The notes beneath the pieces were generated by a model that had not been told where the DNA came from, did no database searches, and saw nothing but the letters and a program-made list of their open reading frames with translations. A program made the position numbers and the translations under genes. DNA of 39,402 nucleotides from Chloroflexota bacterium (lineage in GTDB: Bacteria; Chloroflexota; Limnocylindria; Limnocylindrales; CSP1-4), in the NCBI GenBank assembly GCA_021783095.1, contig JAJXUG010000034.1, positions 1 to 39,402 on the forward strand, written 5' to 3'. Below are positions 30,329-38,249 of this stretch, piece by piece (the first letter of the stretch is position 1; every line of letters starts with the position of its first letter).

Positions 30329-31287
30329 GCCGGCAGCCAGAGGCGAGTCGCGAGGCCGACCGCCGCGACGATCGACGCCGTCGCGAGGAGACCCGGCAAG
30401 GCGAGGATGCGCAGCTTGGCCAGGCTCGCGTCGAGCACGCCGAGGATGACGGCTGCCCCGATCAGCTTCGCCAGGGCGGCAGCGATCGCGACCAGGAGCG
30501 ACAGCGGCGTCAGGTCGAGGGCGATGCCGACTGGCAGGAAGACCGCCGCGAACAGACCGGCGACGAGGACGAGTTTGAGCTCGGCTGCGTACATGAGGAT
30601 CGCCAGCCGGGGACCGGACGCCTCGAGCATCATCGCCTCGTGGATCATCGTGAGCTCGAGGTGGGTATCGGGATTGTCGACAGGCTCATGACCGGTCTCG
30701 GCGACGGCCACGATCGCGAACGCGCCGGCGGCCAGCAGGAGCGGTGGCGTGTACCAGGCGCCCCCCGCGGCGACGCCGAGCGTCGCGATCCGACCGAGAT
30801 CGGTCGACCCGGCCGCCAGGGCGGCGCCTGTGAGGGCGAGCAGGAGCGCCGGCTCGATCAAGGTCGCGATCGCGACCTCGCGGCTGCTGCCCATGCCGCC
30901 GAAGGCGCTGCCGGCGTCGAGCGCCGACAGGGCGAAGACGAAGCGGGCCAGGGCCATGAGCCCGACGACGACGAGCAAGTCGCCCCAGCCGGCCAGCGGC
31001 GGCCGGGCGCCGACGATCGGAACGAGGAGCGTGGCGACAACGACGGCGGCCAGGACGATCGCCGGGGCCGCCCCGGTCAGCGGGCTCGCGGCGTCGCTCT
31101 CGACCGGCTGCTTCGCCCACCACTTCGCGAGGTCGCGGTACGGCTGCAGGAGCGGCGGCCCCTGCCGGTACTGGAGGCGGGCCTTGACCCGCTTGGTGAT
31201 CCCGAGCAGGAGCGGCGCGACGGCCAGTGTGAGCGCAAGCTGGACCAGGCCCACGACGAGCGCCCCGAACACGGCCGGGTCCGGCAT
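30325..31287 (-). CDS. hycD: Hydrogenase membrane subunit HycD/HyfC (NuoH-like)
   Basis: The 320-residue protein is the NuoH-type subunit linking the soluble hydrogenase module to the ion-pumping subunits. Typical features are the N-terminal RVKARLQYRQGPPLLQPYRD near 33, the loop FALSALDAGSAFGGMGSSRE near 118, and the acidic loop PVDNPDTHLELTMIHEAMML near 202 with conserved glutamates close to the quinone-site equivalent in complex I. About eight membrane helices are expected. The ATG shares one base with the hyfB stop (TGATG) and the stop overlaps hyfE. Length matches E. coli HycD (307). Confidence 0.92.
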   Translation of the reverse strand: MPDPAVFGALVVGLVQLALTLAVAPLLLGITKRVKARLQYRQGPPLLQPYRDLAKWWAKQPVESDAASPLTGAAPAIVLAAVVVATLLVPIVGARPPLAGWGDLLVVVGLMALARFVFALSALDAGSAFGGMGSSREVAIATLIEPALLLALTGAALAAGSTDLGRIATLGVAAGGAWYTPPLLLAAGAFAIVAVAETGHEPVDNPDTHLELTMIHEAMMLEASGPRLAILMYAAELKLVLVAGLFAAVFLPVGIALDLTPLSLLVAIAAALAKLIGAAVILGVLDASLAKLRILALPGLLATASIVAAVGLATRLWLPA

Positions 31288-33308
31288 CAGCGGGCGACCA
31301 GGAGCAGCACGACGAGGGCGACGACCGCGTAGGCGAGGTACGCCTGCAGGCTGCCCGACTGAATCCGCCGGACCAGCTGCGCGGCCGCCACGGAGGCCCG
31401 ATGCAGGGGCGCGTAGAGGCGCTCGTCGATCACGTGGCGGACCTCGCCCCGGTAGTGGACGGTCCGGGGGAAGGGCGTCCCGGGATGGAGCTCGACCGCG
31501 ATCTCTCGCTCGGGCCGCAGCACCGGCCCGTAGTAGAGCCGGATGAGCTTGGCGTAGCTCGTCGCCGTGTACTCGAACGCCGCCTCGGGCACGTTGCCGC
31601 ACGTCCAGGTCGGCGCCCGGCGCGCCGTCCGGCGCCGCACGCCGACGAACCACACGACGCCCGCCACGGCGAGGACCACGACGGCGAGCGGGCCGGCCGC
31701 GTAGAGCGCACCGATGCCGACCACGGGCGCGAACACCCCCGCGGTCGGGCTGGTCCCGCCGAGCGTCCCGCGCGAGATGCCGCCGATGACGCCCGAGACC
31801 GGCCCGGCCGCGATCCCGACGCCGATGCAGGCGGCCGCCAGGCCCGCCATGGCGACTCCCATCGATGTGGCCGTCTCGCGGGCCTCGGCCGCCCGCGGGC
31901 TGCGCGGCAGGCCGAGGAAGCCCATCCCGGTTGCCTTGACGAAGCAGGCCACCGCGAGCGCCGCCGTCAACCCGAGCCCCGCGACCGCGAGGAGGGCCCC
32001 GGATCGCGCGACGAGCGACAGCCCCGCCTCGCCACCGGCGCCGATCAGCCCCTGGAACGTCAGCCACTCGCTGGCGAAGCCGTTGAGCGGCGGAAGGCCG
32101 CTGATCGCCGCCGCCCCGATCCCGAAGGCGAGCGCGGTGACGGGCATCGCCCGCGCGAGCCCGCCCAGGGCGTTGAGGTCCCGCGACCCGACCGCGGACT
32201 GGATCGAGCCGGCAGCGAGGAAGAGGAGTGACTTGAAGAGCGCGTGGTTCAGGGTGTGGAAGAGGGCCGCGGTGAGGGCGAGGGCCCCGAGCGCGGTCAC
32301 GCCGTCGGCGCTGGCGAGCAGCGCGATCCCGACGCCGATCAGGATGATCCCGATGTTCTCGATGCTGTGGAAGGCGAGGAGGCGCTTGAGGTCGTGCTCC
32401 ATGAGCGCGTAGAGCACGCCGAGCACCGCGGAGGCCACCCCGATCCCGAGGACGACCAGGCCCCACCACTCGGGTCCCGGGCCGAGGATCTCGAGGCCGA
32501 AGCGCACGATGCCGTAGATGCCGGCCTTGATCATCACCCCCGACATCAGCGCCGACACGTGGGACGGCGCGACCGGGTGGGCGCGGGGCAGCCAGACGTG
32601 GAGCGGGATCGCGCCCGCCTTCGTCCCGAAGCCGACGAGCACGAGCACGAAGACGATGTCGCGGACGGCCGGCGACAGGCTCGCGGCGGCTCGCCCGAAG
32701 GCGCCGAAGCTCGTCGAGCCGGCGGCCGAGGCGAGGATCGCGAAGGCGACGATGAGGGCCGCGGTCGCGAGGTGGGTCAGGACGAGGTAGACGTAGCCGG
32801 CCCGCGCGACCTCCGCGCTCGGCCGCCGGCCGACGACGAGCAGGGCCGAGCTCAGGGCCATGAGCTCCCAGGCGAGCAGGAACGCGAACGCGTCGTCGGC
32901 GCCGAACACAAGGGCGAGGCTGGCCAGGAAGACCGGGTACGCGGCCGCGGTCCGATCGACGCCGGGCCCATCGTGTGTGGTGTAGCCGACCGCGAACAAC
33001 GAGCTCGCGAGACCTGCCACGCCGAGCGCGACGAGGAACAGGCCGCCGAGCGGGTCGTAGCGGACGTCGATCGGGGCGAAGCCGAGCACGTCGCCCGCGC
33101 TGGCGGCGACCGGGGATCCCGACGCGATCACGGTGGCGCCGAGGACGACGAGTGCGATACAGGCCAGGCCCGCCAGCGAGAGCGACAGTGCTCGCGGATT
33201 CAACCGCGTCCGCGGCGCGAGGGCGGCAAGCGCGGACACAGCGAGCAGCACGCCGATGGTCGCGAGCAGCGGCACCCCCGCTCCTCCGAGCACGGTCGCG
33301 AACAACAC
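31287..33308 (-). CDS. hyfB: Hydrogenase membrane subunit HyfB/HycC (NuoL/M-like antiporter)
   Basis: The 673-residue protein is the large antiporter-like subunit of the complex. Recognisable segments: FLLAWELMALSSALLVV near 143 with the conserved glutamate, GFGTKAGAIPLHVWLPRAHP near 227, MSGVMIKAGIYGIVRF near 254, and HDLKRLLAFHSIENIG near 305. The C-terminal 90 residues are a cytosolic/amphipathic extension beginning APTWTCGN, as in HycC. The GTG start is preceded by GGAGGAG nine bases upstream. It is first of the six structural genes, 69 bases after the Cys-rich gene and next to the putative ArsR operator. E. coli HyfB has 672 residues. Confidence 0.92.
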   Translation of the reverse strand: MLFATVLGGAGVPLLATIGVLLAVSALAALAPRTRLNPRALSLSLAGLACIALVVLGATVIASGSPVAASAGDVLGFAPIDVRYDPLGGLFLVALGVAGLASSLFAVGYTTHDGPGVDRTAAAYPVFLASLALVFGADDAFAFLLAWELMALSSALLVVGRRPSAEVARAGYVYLVLTHLATAALIVAFAILASAAGSTSFGAFGRAAASLSPAVRDIVFVLVLVGFGTKAGAIPLHVWLPRAHPVAPSHVSALMSGVMIKAGIYGIVRFGLEILGPGPEWWGLVVLGIGVASAVLGVLYALMEHDLKRLLAFHSIENIGIILIGVGIALLASADGVTALGALALTAALFHTLNHALFKSLLFLAAGSIQSAVGSRDLNALGGLARAMPVTALAFGIGAAAISGLPPLNGFASEWLTFQGLIGAGGEAGLSLVARSGALLAVAGLGLTAALAVACFVKATGMGFLGLPRSPRAAEARETATSMGVAMAGLAAACIGVGIAAGPVSGVIGGISRGTLGGTSPTAGVFAPVVGIGALYAAGPLAVVVLAVAGVVWFVGVRRRTARRAPTWTCGNVPEAAFEYTATSYAKLIRLYYGPVLRPEREIAVELHPGTPFPRTVHYRGEVRHVIDERLYAPLHRASVAAAQLVRRIQSGSLQAYLAYAVVALVVLLLVAR

Positions 33309-33375
33309 GCTGGTTACTCCTCCGTCTCGCCGTACTCACCCGCGAGACAGAGGTCGCGTGGCACCGGCCTTTTTC

Positions 33376-33398
33376 ACTATATCTTCAAACTCTTGAAG
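33376..33398 (-). promoter_or_regulatory. Putative hyfB promoter with ArsR-type operator
   Basis: On the minus strand, the inverted repeat CTTCAA-N4-TTGAAG (33383-33398) is followed after one base by TATAGT (33381-33376), a good -10 box. Transcription would start near 33369, giving a leader of about 60 bases before hyfB. The -35 region is weak. An ArsR-type protein bound to the palindrome would cover the core promoter. The site overlaps the last codons of the preceding Cys-rich gene. A related sequence lies before the ArsR gene at 33940-33954. The remaining bases 33309-33375 hold only the leader. Confidence 0.5.
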
Positions 33399-33841
33399 TC
33401 TGCGGGACCGTCCGGCACCGTGTGACAGAGGCCCGGGCCTGTGCCATCCGTGCGGTGGCCCGCGGTGAGGCACTCGATCCGGCAGGCCTTCGGGTCGCGG
33501 CCCCTAACCGGCGCAGCGTGGAGCGCGCATCCGCAGACGGCGCACGTGACCGGCGAGCCGACGTCCGCCGCGACGCGGATCCCGGGCCACCCGGCGACCT
33601 GCATCGCTGGGGACGCACTCGGGCCGCCGTCCGCGTTCGGGCGGCCGATCACGAGAACGACGCCCGACACCTGGATCACGTCGTCGGCGACCGCGAGCGC
33701 GAGCAGGGTGACGCTGACGTCGTCGCTCGCGGCAGTCGAGTTGAGCGCGACGGCCCATGGAGTTCCGTGGACCACCGCCCGATCCCCGGTGATGTCGAGA
33801 TCCCGCGCGCTGCCGCTCACTCCAGGATCGTGAGCCGTCAT
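33377..33841 (-). CDS. Unrecognised 154-residue protein with a cysteine-rich C-terminus, upstream of the hydrogenase operon
   Basis: I do not recognise the family. The N-terminal 90 residues look like a beta-rich domain (VALNSTAASDDVSVTLLALA, DDVIQVSGVVLVIG). The C-terminal part has six cysteines: Cys100, 103 and 105 in TCAVCGCALH, Cys120 and 124 in ACRIEC, and Cys139, a spacing that could bind zinc or an Fe-S cluster. Codon use is strongly G/C at third positions, as in neighbours, which supports a real gene. It has no clear ribosome binding site, which weakens the case. It is co-directional with hyfB and probably read into it. Confidence 0.55.
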   Translation of the reverse strand: MTAHDPGVSGSARDLDITGDRAVVHGTPWAVALNSTAASDDVSVTLLALAVADDVIQVSGVVLVIGRPNADGGPSASPAMQVAGWPGIRVAADVGSPVTCAVCGCALHAAPVRGRDPKACRIECLTAGHRTDGTGPGLCHTVPDGPADFKSLKI

Positions 33842-33864
33842 CTGTATTTCTGCAAGATAGCAGG

Positions 33865-33954
33865 TAGACAGCCCTCGAGTATTATCAGATACTGCCTTCG
33901 ATCGAATGCCCTACGCGGCGATCGTCGACTCTGGTCATCCTTCAAGCTTGCAAG
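33865..33954 (+). promoter_or_regulatory. Putative arsR promoter and second operator-like site
   Basis: TAGACA (33865-33870) and GATACT (33888-33893), 17 bases apart, form a plausible plus-strand promoter about 100 bases before the ArsR start. CTTCAAGCTTGCAAG at 33940-33954 shares its CTTCAA half with the palindrome in front of hyfB, and its second half is imperfect. The block is noticeably AT-richer than its surroundings. It would allow the regulator to control itself and the hydrogenase genes. Confidence 0.4.
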
Positions 33955-34001
33955 AAAGCAGACAATCGGTCCGGACACGCCAGACGAGGAAGCGCCACGA
34001 C

Positions 34002-34376
34002 ATGGAACGAGAACACCCCGTGCGCGACGACGCGGAGCGCCTCCGCCGATTGAAGGCGGAGTTCTTCAAGGCCCTTGCGCATCCGCTCCGCATCCGGATC
34101 CTCGAGCTGCTGCGGAGTGGTCCGCTGAGCGTCACCCAGATCCAGGAGGCAACCGGCGTGCCGAACACGTCCGTATCGCAGCAGCTCGCGGTCCTGCGGG
34201 GCCGAAGCATCGTCGATACGGAACGGCGCGGGACGACGATCATCTACCGCGTCGCCGATCCCCAGCTGTTCGAGCTGCTGGACATCGCGCGGCGGATCTT
34301 CAATGGCCATCTGAGCGACACGATCGACATGCTCCGGCTGGTCGACATCGAGGCTGTCGCCGCCGGGGAGCGCTGA
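34002..34376 (+). CDS. ArsR-family transcriptional regulator (Rv0081-like), divergent from the hydrogenase operon
   Basis: The 124-residue winged-helix protein contains KAEFFKALAHPLRIRILELL (about 19-38), the recognition region VTQIQEATGVPNTSVSQQLA (about 45-64) and the wing VDTERRGTTIIYRVADPQLF. It contains no cysteine, so the classical CxC metal site of ArsR/SmtB sensors is absent. The KAEFFK-LAHP-RIRILELL layout and the position next to a hyc-type operon recall M. tuberculosis Rv0081, a hypoxia-linked regulator beside hycDPQE. ATG 34002 was chosen over the frame start at 33906 because the conserved domain begins there and GAGGAAG lies upstream. The signal it senses is unknown. Confidence 0.9.
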   Translation: MEREHPVRDDAERLRRLKAEFFKALAHPLRIRILELLRSGPLSVTQIQEATGVPNTSVSQQLAVLRGRSIVDTERRGTTIIYRVADPQLFELLDIARRIFNGHLSDTIDMLRLVDIEAVAAGER

Positions 34377-34732
34377 CCTCGCCGACGCCGCCGACACCCG
34401 GAAGGGCGGGTCGAACGTGAGGGCGGACCTTGCAGCGCGTGGCGTCACCCATGCGTGGGACGGCGCCTCGGCCCTCGGCTGCGGAGAACCGGCCGGAGTC
34501 ATCCGATGAGGCGCCCGCGCACGACGCTCTCGCCCTCCGGCTGGTGCTCCGCGAGCCGGCCGCCGACGCCTGCGCCGCAGTCTTCGTGAGCGGTCTCCTG
34601 CCGCCGGCGGCGGGATGGTCCGCAACCGCCATGGTCGCCATGTTCGGATGCCACATGTATCCGAGTCCCGATCATTGGTGCCCGCGTCGGTCTCGTGCCA
34701 AGGATGCGTGGCCCGTCGACGCGCCGGGGAGG
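34377..34732 (+). other. Gene-free stretch after arsR
   Basis: These 356 bases separate the ArsR gene from the minus-strand remnant at 34733. Open frames exist on both strands but give Pro/Arg/Ala-rich products with no family resemblance or ribosome binding site. I see no RNA gene, repeat or hairpin of note. Confidence 0.4.
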
Positions 34733-35119
34733 TCAGTCGCCACCACCGCCCGCGTGGTGGATGCGCCCCAGCATCTGGCGGGTCTGGGCCGCGTGCCAGT
34801 CGAGCCCGAGGCCATCGAGGCGGGCCGCGGCCAGCTCCACCCGGGCGCGGTCGCCGGTCGCGTACCCTAACGCCCGCAACCCGAACGGCTCGAGGTACGT
34901 GCCGGGCTCGATGAACCTCGCCGCTTCCTGGGCGACGACACCGAGCTCGCCCAGGGCAATCAGGGCGTCCAGCCGTGCGGCGATCGTCGTCAGCTGCCAC
35001 CATTTCTTCGTCGGCGGCGGCATCTCGACGGGGAGAAGGCGGCGGACAGCCTCGAGATCTCCCCGACCGATCGCGAGCCGGACGAGCACCGGGTTGCGGA
35101 CCGTTTCGTATCCCTCCAT
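34733..35119 (-). pseudogene. C-terminal remnant of a large cyclase/LuxR-type ATPase protein
   Basis: The minus-strand frame encodes about 128 residues rich in alpha-helical repeats: PVLVRLAIGRGDLEAVRRLL, LTTIAARLDALIALGELGVV, then AARFIEPGTYLEPFGLRALG and LAAARLDGLGLDWHAAQTRQ. This wording is typical of the last 120 residues of large adenylate/guanylate cyclase-ATPase or LuxR-AAA proteins, whose ends are TPR-like. The expected 800 or more upstream residues are absent: the DNA beyond 35119 runs into the oppositely oriented LuxR/NB-ARC gene. I therefore treat it as a truncated remnant. A small expressed protein starting at the ATG is not excluded. Confidence 0.55.
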
Positions 35120-35285
35120 GGCGAGGGGCTGCGGTCGTATCGTGTGCGCGAGGTCTGCCGCTCTGGCTCGGCTGCGGAAGCGGCCTGCGCCGGCCCACGG
35201 CGCCACCATGGCGCCGAGATGGGAGGGAACGAGCCGCCGCGGCCGGTCTCGATATGGTGGCGGGCCCTCGAGCGGTCTGAAGGCG

Positions 35286-37409
35286 ATGATCGAGCTCAGC
35301 GCGAGAGAGCAGGAGGTGGCCGAGCTGGTGGCTGCCGGCCGCAGCAACCGGCAGATTGCAGAGCGCCTGTTCATCACCGAGCGGACGGCGGAATTCCACG
35401 TGGAGCAGATCCGCAACAAGCTCGGCTTCCGCTCGAGGGCGCAGATCGCGAGCTGGGTCACGGCGCGCCGGTTCGAGGTCACGCAAGCATCCCCGGCGCC
35501 GGAGCTACCGACGCAGTTGACGACCTTCGTCGGGCGGACGCACGAGCTCCGGAGGGTGGAATCCGAGCTCGAGGGCCGGTGCGTGACGCTGGTTGGCGCG
35601 CCCGGGATCGGCAAGACCAGGCTCGCGCTTGAGGTCGCGGCTGCAGCCGGCGCCCGGTTCCGCGGCTTCGTCTGGTTCGTCGAGCTGGCACCGGTGACCG
35701 ATGCCACCCGGATCGAGCACGCGCTCGCGGGCGCCCTCGGAGTGGGCGCAACGAGCGACACCTCGGCGCGGGATGCGATCGTCTCCGCCATCGAGCGCCG
35801 CAGGGTCCTCGTGGTGATCGACAACTGCGAGCATCTGGTCCGTTCGGTGGCGTCGCTCGTGGAGGATCTGCTCTCGCGCTGTCCGGGCCTTCACGTCCTG
35901 GCAACAAGCCGCGAGCGACTCGGCGTGTCCGGCGAGACCGTCTATCGAGTGCCGCCGCTCGCGCAGGCCCAGGAGCTCTTCTGCCAGCGCGCCGCGCAGG
36001 CGGACGCCGGGTTCGAGTGGGTCCCGCTGGTCGCGACCATCTGTGGTCGCCTGGACGGACTCCCCCTGGCGATCGAGCTGGCGGCGGCGAGGGTGGGCGT
36101 CATGTCACTGGGCGACATCGCCTCCGACCTGGAGGCAGGTCTCGGTCTCCTCGACTCCGCGCCGCGATCCGCAGCAGCTCGGCAGCAGTCGGTCGATTCG
36201 GCCATCGAGTGGAGCTACGGCCTGCTGGAGCCCGACGAGCGTCGGGTTTTGTGCCGTGCGTCGGTGTTCGCCGGAGCCTTCCGCCTCGACGCCGGGATCG
36301 CCGTGTGTGGTCCGGGCCTCCGAGATCCGGCTCGCTGCCTGCTCAGCCTTGCCGAGAAGTCGCTGCTCGCCCGCGCCGGGTCCGGGTCCGATGGCCGCTA
36401 CCGCCTGCTCGCGGTCGTCCGCCAGTACGCCGCGGCGCGCATCGAGGGGGCTGATGCCGATCGCGCCCACCGCCTCCACTTCGAGCACTACCTCGGTCTC
36501 GCAGAGGCGATCAGCCCCACCCTTGAGGCCGGGCGGGACAAGGAACGCGCCGATGCGCTCGAAGCTGAGATGGACAACATCCGCGCAGCACTCGAGTGGA
36601 GCGAGGTGTCGGACCCGGCGGGTTGCATGCGCCTGGCCCTGGCGGCATCGGCGTTCTGGCTCGTCCGAGGTTCGGTCGTCGAGGGGGCGAGCTGGCTGCA
36701 GCGTTCCCTCGACGCTGTTCCTGAACGGAGCCGGATGCGCGGCAACGCCCTCTGGATGGCCGCGATGCTGACGGCGCGGCATGGCGACGACGAGACGAGC
36801 AGTCGCTACAACCGCGCGGCTGCGCAGCTGTTCGAAGATCTTGGCGACTGGAAGCAGCTGGCCCGGGTTCTTTGCCACCTGGCGCAGCAGACCGACGATG
36901 CCCGTCTCGCGAATCGGCTCCTCGCCAAGGGTCTCCGGAGTGCACACCGATCCGGGGACCTCAACGCGCAGGCGCTCACGCTGGACGCGCTCGGAGCTCG
37001 GCTCGCCGCGGCGGGCCGCACGGGCAGGGCGCGAGCCCGGATCGAGGCGAGCATGCTGCTCCGCCAGCGGTCCGGTCACGAGCGAGGGGTGGCCTGGTCG
37101 CACCTGCGCCTCGCCGACCTGGCGCTGGCTGACGGCGATCCGAGGGGCGCTCGGCGTCACCTGGCCGAGGCGCTGGCGATCGTCACGCGCCTGGACGACC
37201 CCTCCGGCACGGCCGATGTGCTCGATGCGGTCGCTCGGACGGACCGGGACCCGAAGCTCTCGTCTCAGCTCACCTCCGCGGCCGCGGCGCTCCGCGACCG
37301 GACCGGCGACGCACGCTTCCGCGACGCCGGACGGCATCTCCAGCCCGTCGATCCAGCGGGCATTGACGAGGCCGTGGCGAGGGCACGCGAGGTCACGGCC
37401 GAGGCCTGA
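35286..37409 (+). CDS. LuxR-type HTH / NB-ARC-like ATPase transcriptional regulator
   Basis: The 707-residue protein starts with a LuxR DNA-binding domain (LSAREQEVAELVAAGRSNRQ, then FITERTAEFHVEQIRNKLGF, about 4-58). An AAA/NB-ARC-like ATPase follows: FVGRTHELRRVE near 80, Walker A GAPGIGKTRL near 104, Walker B RVLVVIDNCEHL near 175, sensor ATSRERLG near 208 and GLPLAIELAAARV near 257. The remaining 350 residues are TPR-like helical repeats. The HTH-first order is the reverse of MalT/LAL regulators. Such STAND proteins switch on when a ligand or partner binds the repeat domain. Two secreted-protein genes follow on the same strand and may be targets. Confidence 0.88.
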   Translation: MIELSAREQEVAELVAAGRSNRQIAERLFITERTAEFHVEQIRNKLGFRSRAQIASWVTARRFEVTQASPAPELPTQLTTFVGRTHELRRVESELEGRCVTLVGAPGIGKTRLALEVAAAAGARFRGFVWFVELAPVTDATRIEHALAGALGVGATSDTSARDAIVSAIERRRVLVVIDNCEHLVRSVASLVEDLLSRCPGLHVLATSRERLGVSGETVYRVPPLAQAQELFCQRAAQADAGFEWVPLVATICGRLDGLPLAIELAAARVGVMSLGDIASDLEAGLGLLDSAPRSAAARQQSVDSAIEWSYGLLEPDERRVLCRASVFAGAFRLDAGIAVCGPGLRDPARCLLSLAEKSLLARAGSGSDGRYRLLAVVRQYAAARIEGADADRAHRLHFEHYLGLAEAISPTLEAGRDKERADALEAEMDNIRAALEWSEVSDPAGCMRLALAASAFWLVRGSVVEGASWLQRSLDAVPERSRMRGNALWMAAMLTARHGDDETSSRYNRAAAQLFEDLGDWKQLARVLCHLAQQTDDARLANRLLAKGLRSAHRSGDLNAQALTLDALGARLAAAGRTGRARARIEASMLLRQRSGHERGVAWSHLRLADLALADGDPRGARRHLAEALAIVTRLDDPSGTADVLDAVARTDRDPKLSSQLTSAAAALRDRTGDARFRDAGRHLQPVDPAGIDEAVARAREVTAEA

Positions 37410-37557
37410 GCCCCTCACTTCCGGTACTTCCCCCAGTGTCGACCGGGATATTCCCGCCTACGGTGCCCCCGCTCGCCTTTGGAAGAGGAGAAGGGAGGCA
37501 CGCAGATCAGATCATTCAGCTGTCGATGAGCAAGTGCCAACGGAAGGAGAACATCTG

Positions 37558-38103
37558 ATGAGAACAATGTTCGGACCGTTGAAGGCGACTGTCGCCGTAG
37601 CCTTAGTCGCGACAGTCCTCGCCTGGCCGGCGTTCCTGTTCGCGGCGAACAGCCCTGTGAATGGGCAGTCGGTGGCGACGCCGGAGCCGGTCGTGGGCTT
37701 CTGGTACATCAAGCTCACAGCTGAAGGGAATGTGCCCGGTCCGCCTGACGGCACGATCATCGATTGGGGACTGCAGCAATTCCATAGCGACGGAACAGAG
37801 ATCCTCAATTCAGGCTCGGGACCGAAGAGGTTCTGCCTTGGCGTCTGGGCGAAGGGGAATGGACCGTCCACGTACGAGCTGAACCACTTCCCGCTCGACT
37901 TCCCGGACGCGACCACGCTTCACATCATGAATCTCCGCGAGAAGTTCAGCCTGAGTCAGAACCACAACAGCATGACCGGCACGTTCACGGTTGATGTCTA
38001 CGATGCCGGGGGCAAGCTGCTCCAACACGTCGCCGGCGACGTGGAAGGCCACCGCCTCACCATCGGTTCATCCGTCCAGGACATCCTGCCGCCGACGCAC
38101 TGA
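37558..38103 (+). CDS. Secreted hypothetical protein (beta-sheet-rich)
   Basis: The 181-residue precursor has a signal peptide (about 1-30, VAVALVATVLAWPAFLFAA before NSP). The mature part reads PVVGFWYIKLTAEG, then IDWGLQQFHSDGTEILNSG, FCLGVWAKGNGPSTYELNHF and SMTGTFTVDVYDAGGKLLQH. This matches a family of secreted proteins of unknown function that I know from Acidobacteria and Proteobacteria, with the W-G-x-x-Q-x-H-S-D-G-T-E signature and a likely lipocalin- or barrel-type fold. GGAAGGAG precedes the ATG. Codon use is less GC-extreme than in the surrounding genes, which may indicate a different origin. Function is unknown. Confidence 0.8.
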   Translation: MRTMFGPLKATVAVALVATVLAWPAFLFAANSPVNGQSVATPEPVVGFWYIKLTAEGNVPGPPDGTIIDWGLQQFHSDGTEILNSGSGPKRFCLGVWAKGNGPSTYELNHFPLDFPDATTLHIMNLREKFSLSQNHNSMTGTFTVDVYDAGGKLLQHVAGDVEGHRLTIGSSVQDILPPTH

Positions 38104-38249
38104 AGCAGGACGTAACAGGGCCCGCGACGAGCCTGCCGAAATCCGATGGACTCGTCGAAATCTCCTGTCCACGCAGAGGCCCGGGTGTGAGGATCCCGGG
38201 TGTCCGCTGGGTCGGTTCGCCTTGTGGATAGTGAAGGAAGGCACCTCAG

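Noticed and set aside
34695..35285. In-frame 5' extension of the LuxR/NB-ARC gene, about 197 extra codons
   Set aside because: The extension is Pro/Arg/Ser-rich, shows no domain and overlaps the better-supported minus-strand remnant; the LuxR domain starts at ATG 35286 with AAGG upstream.
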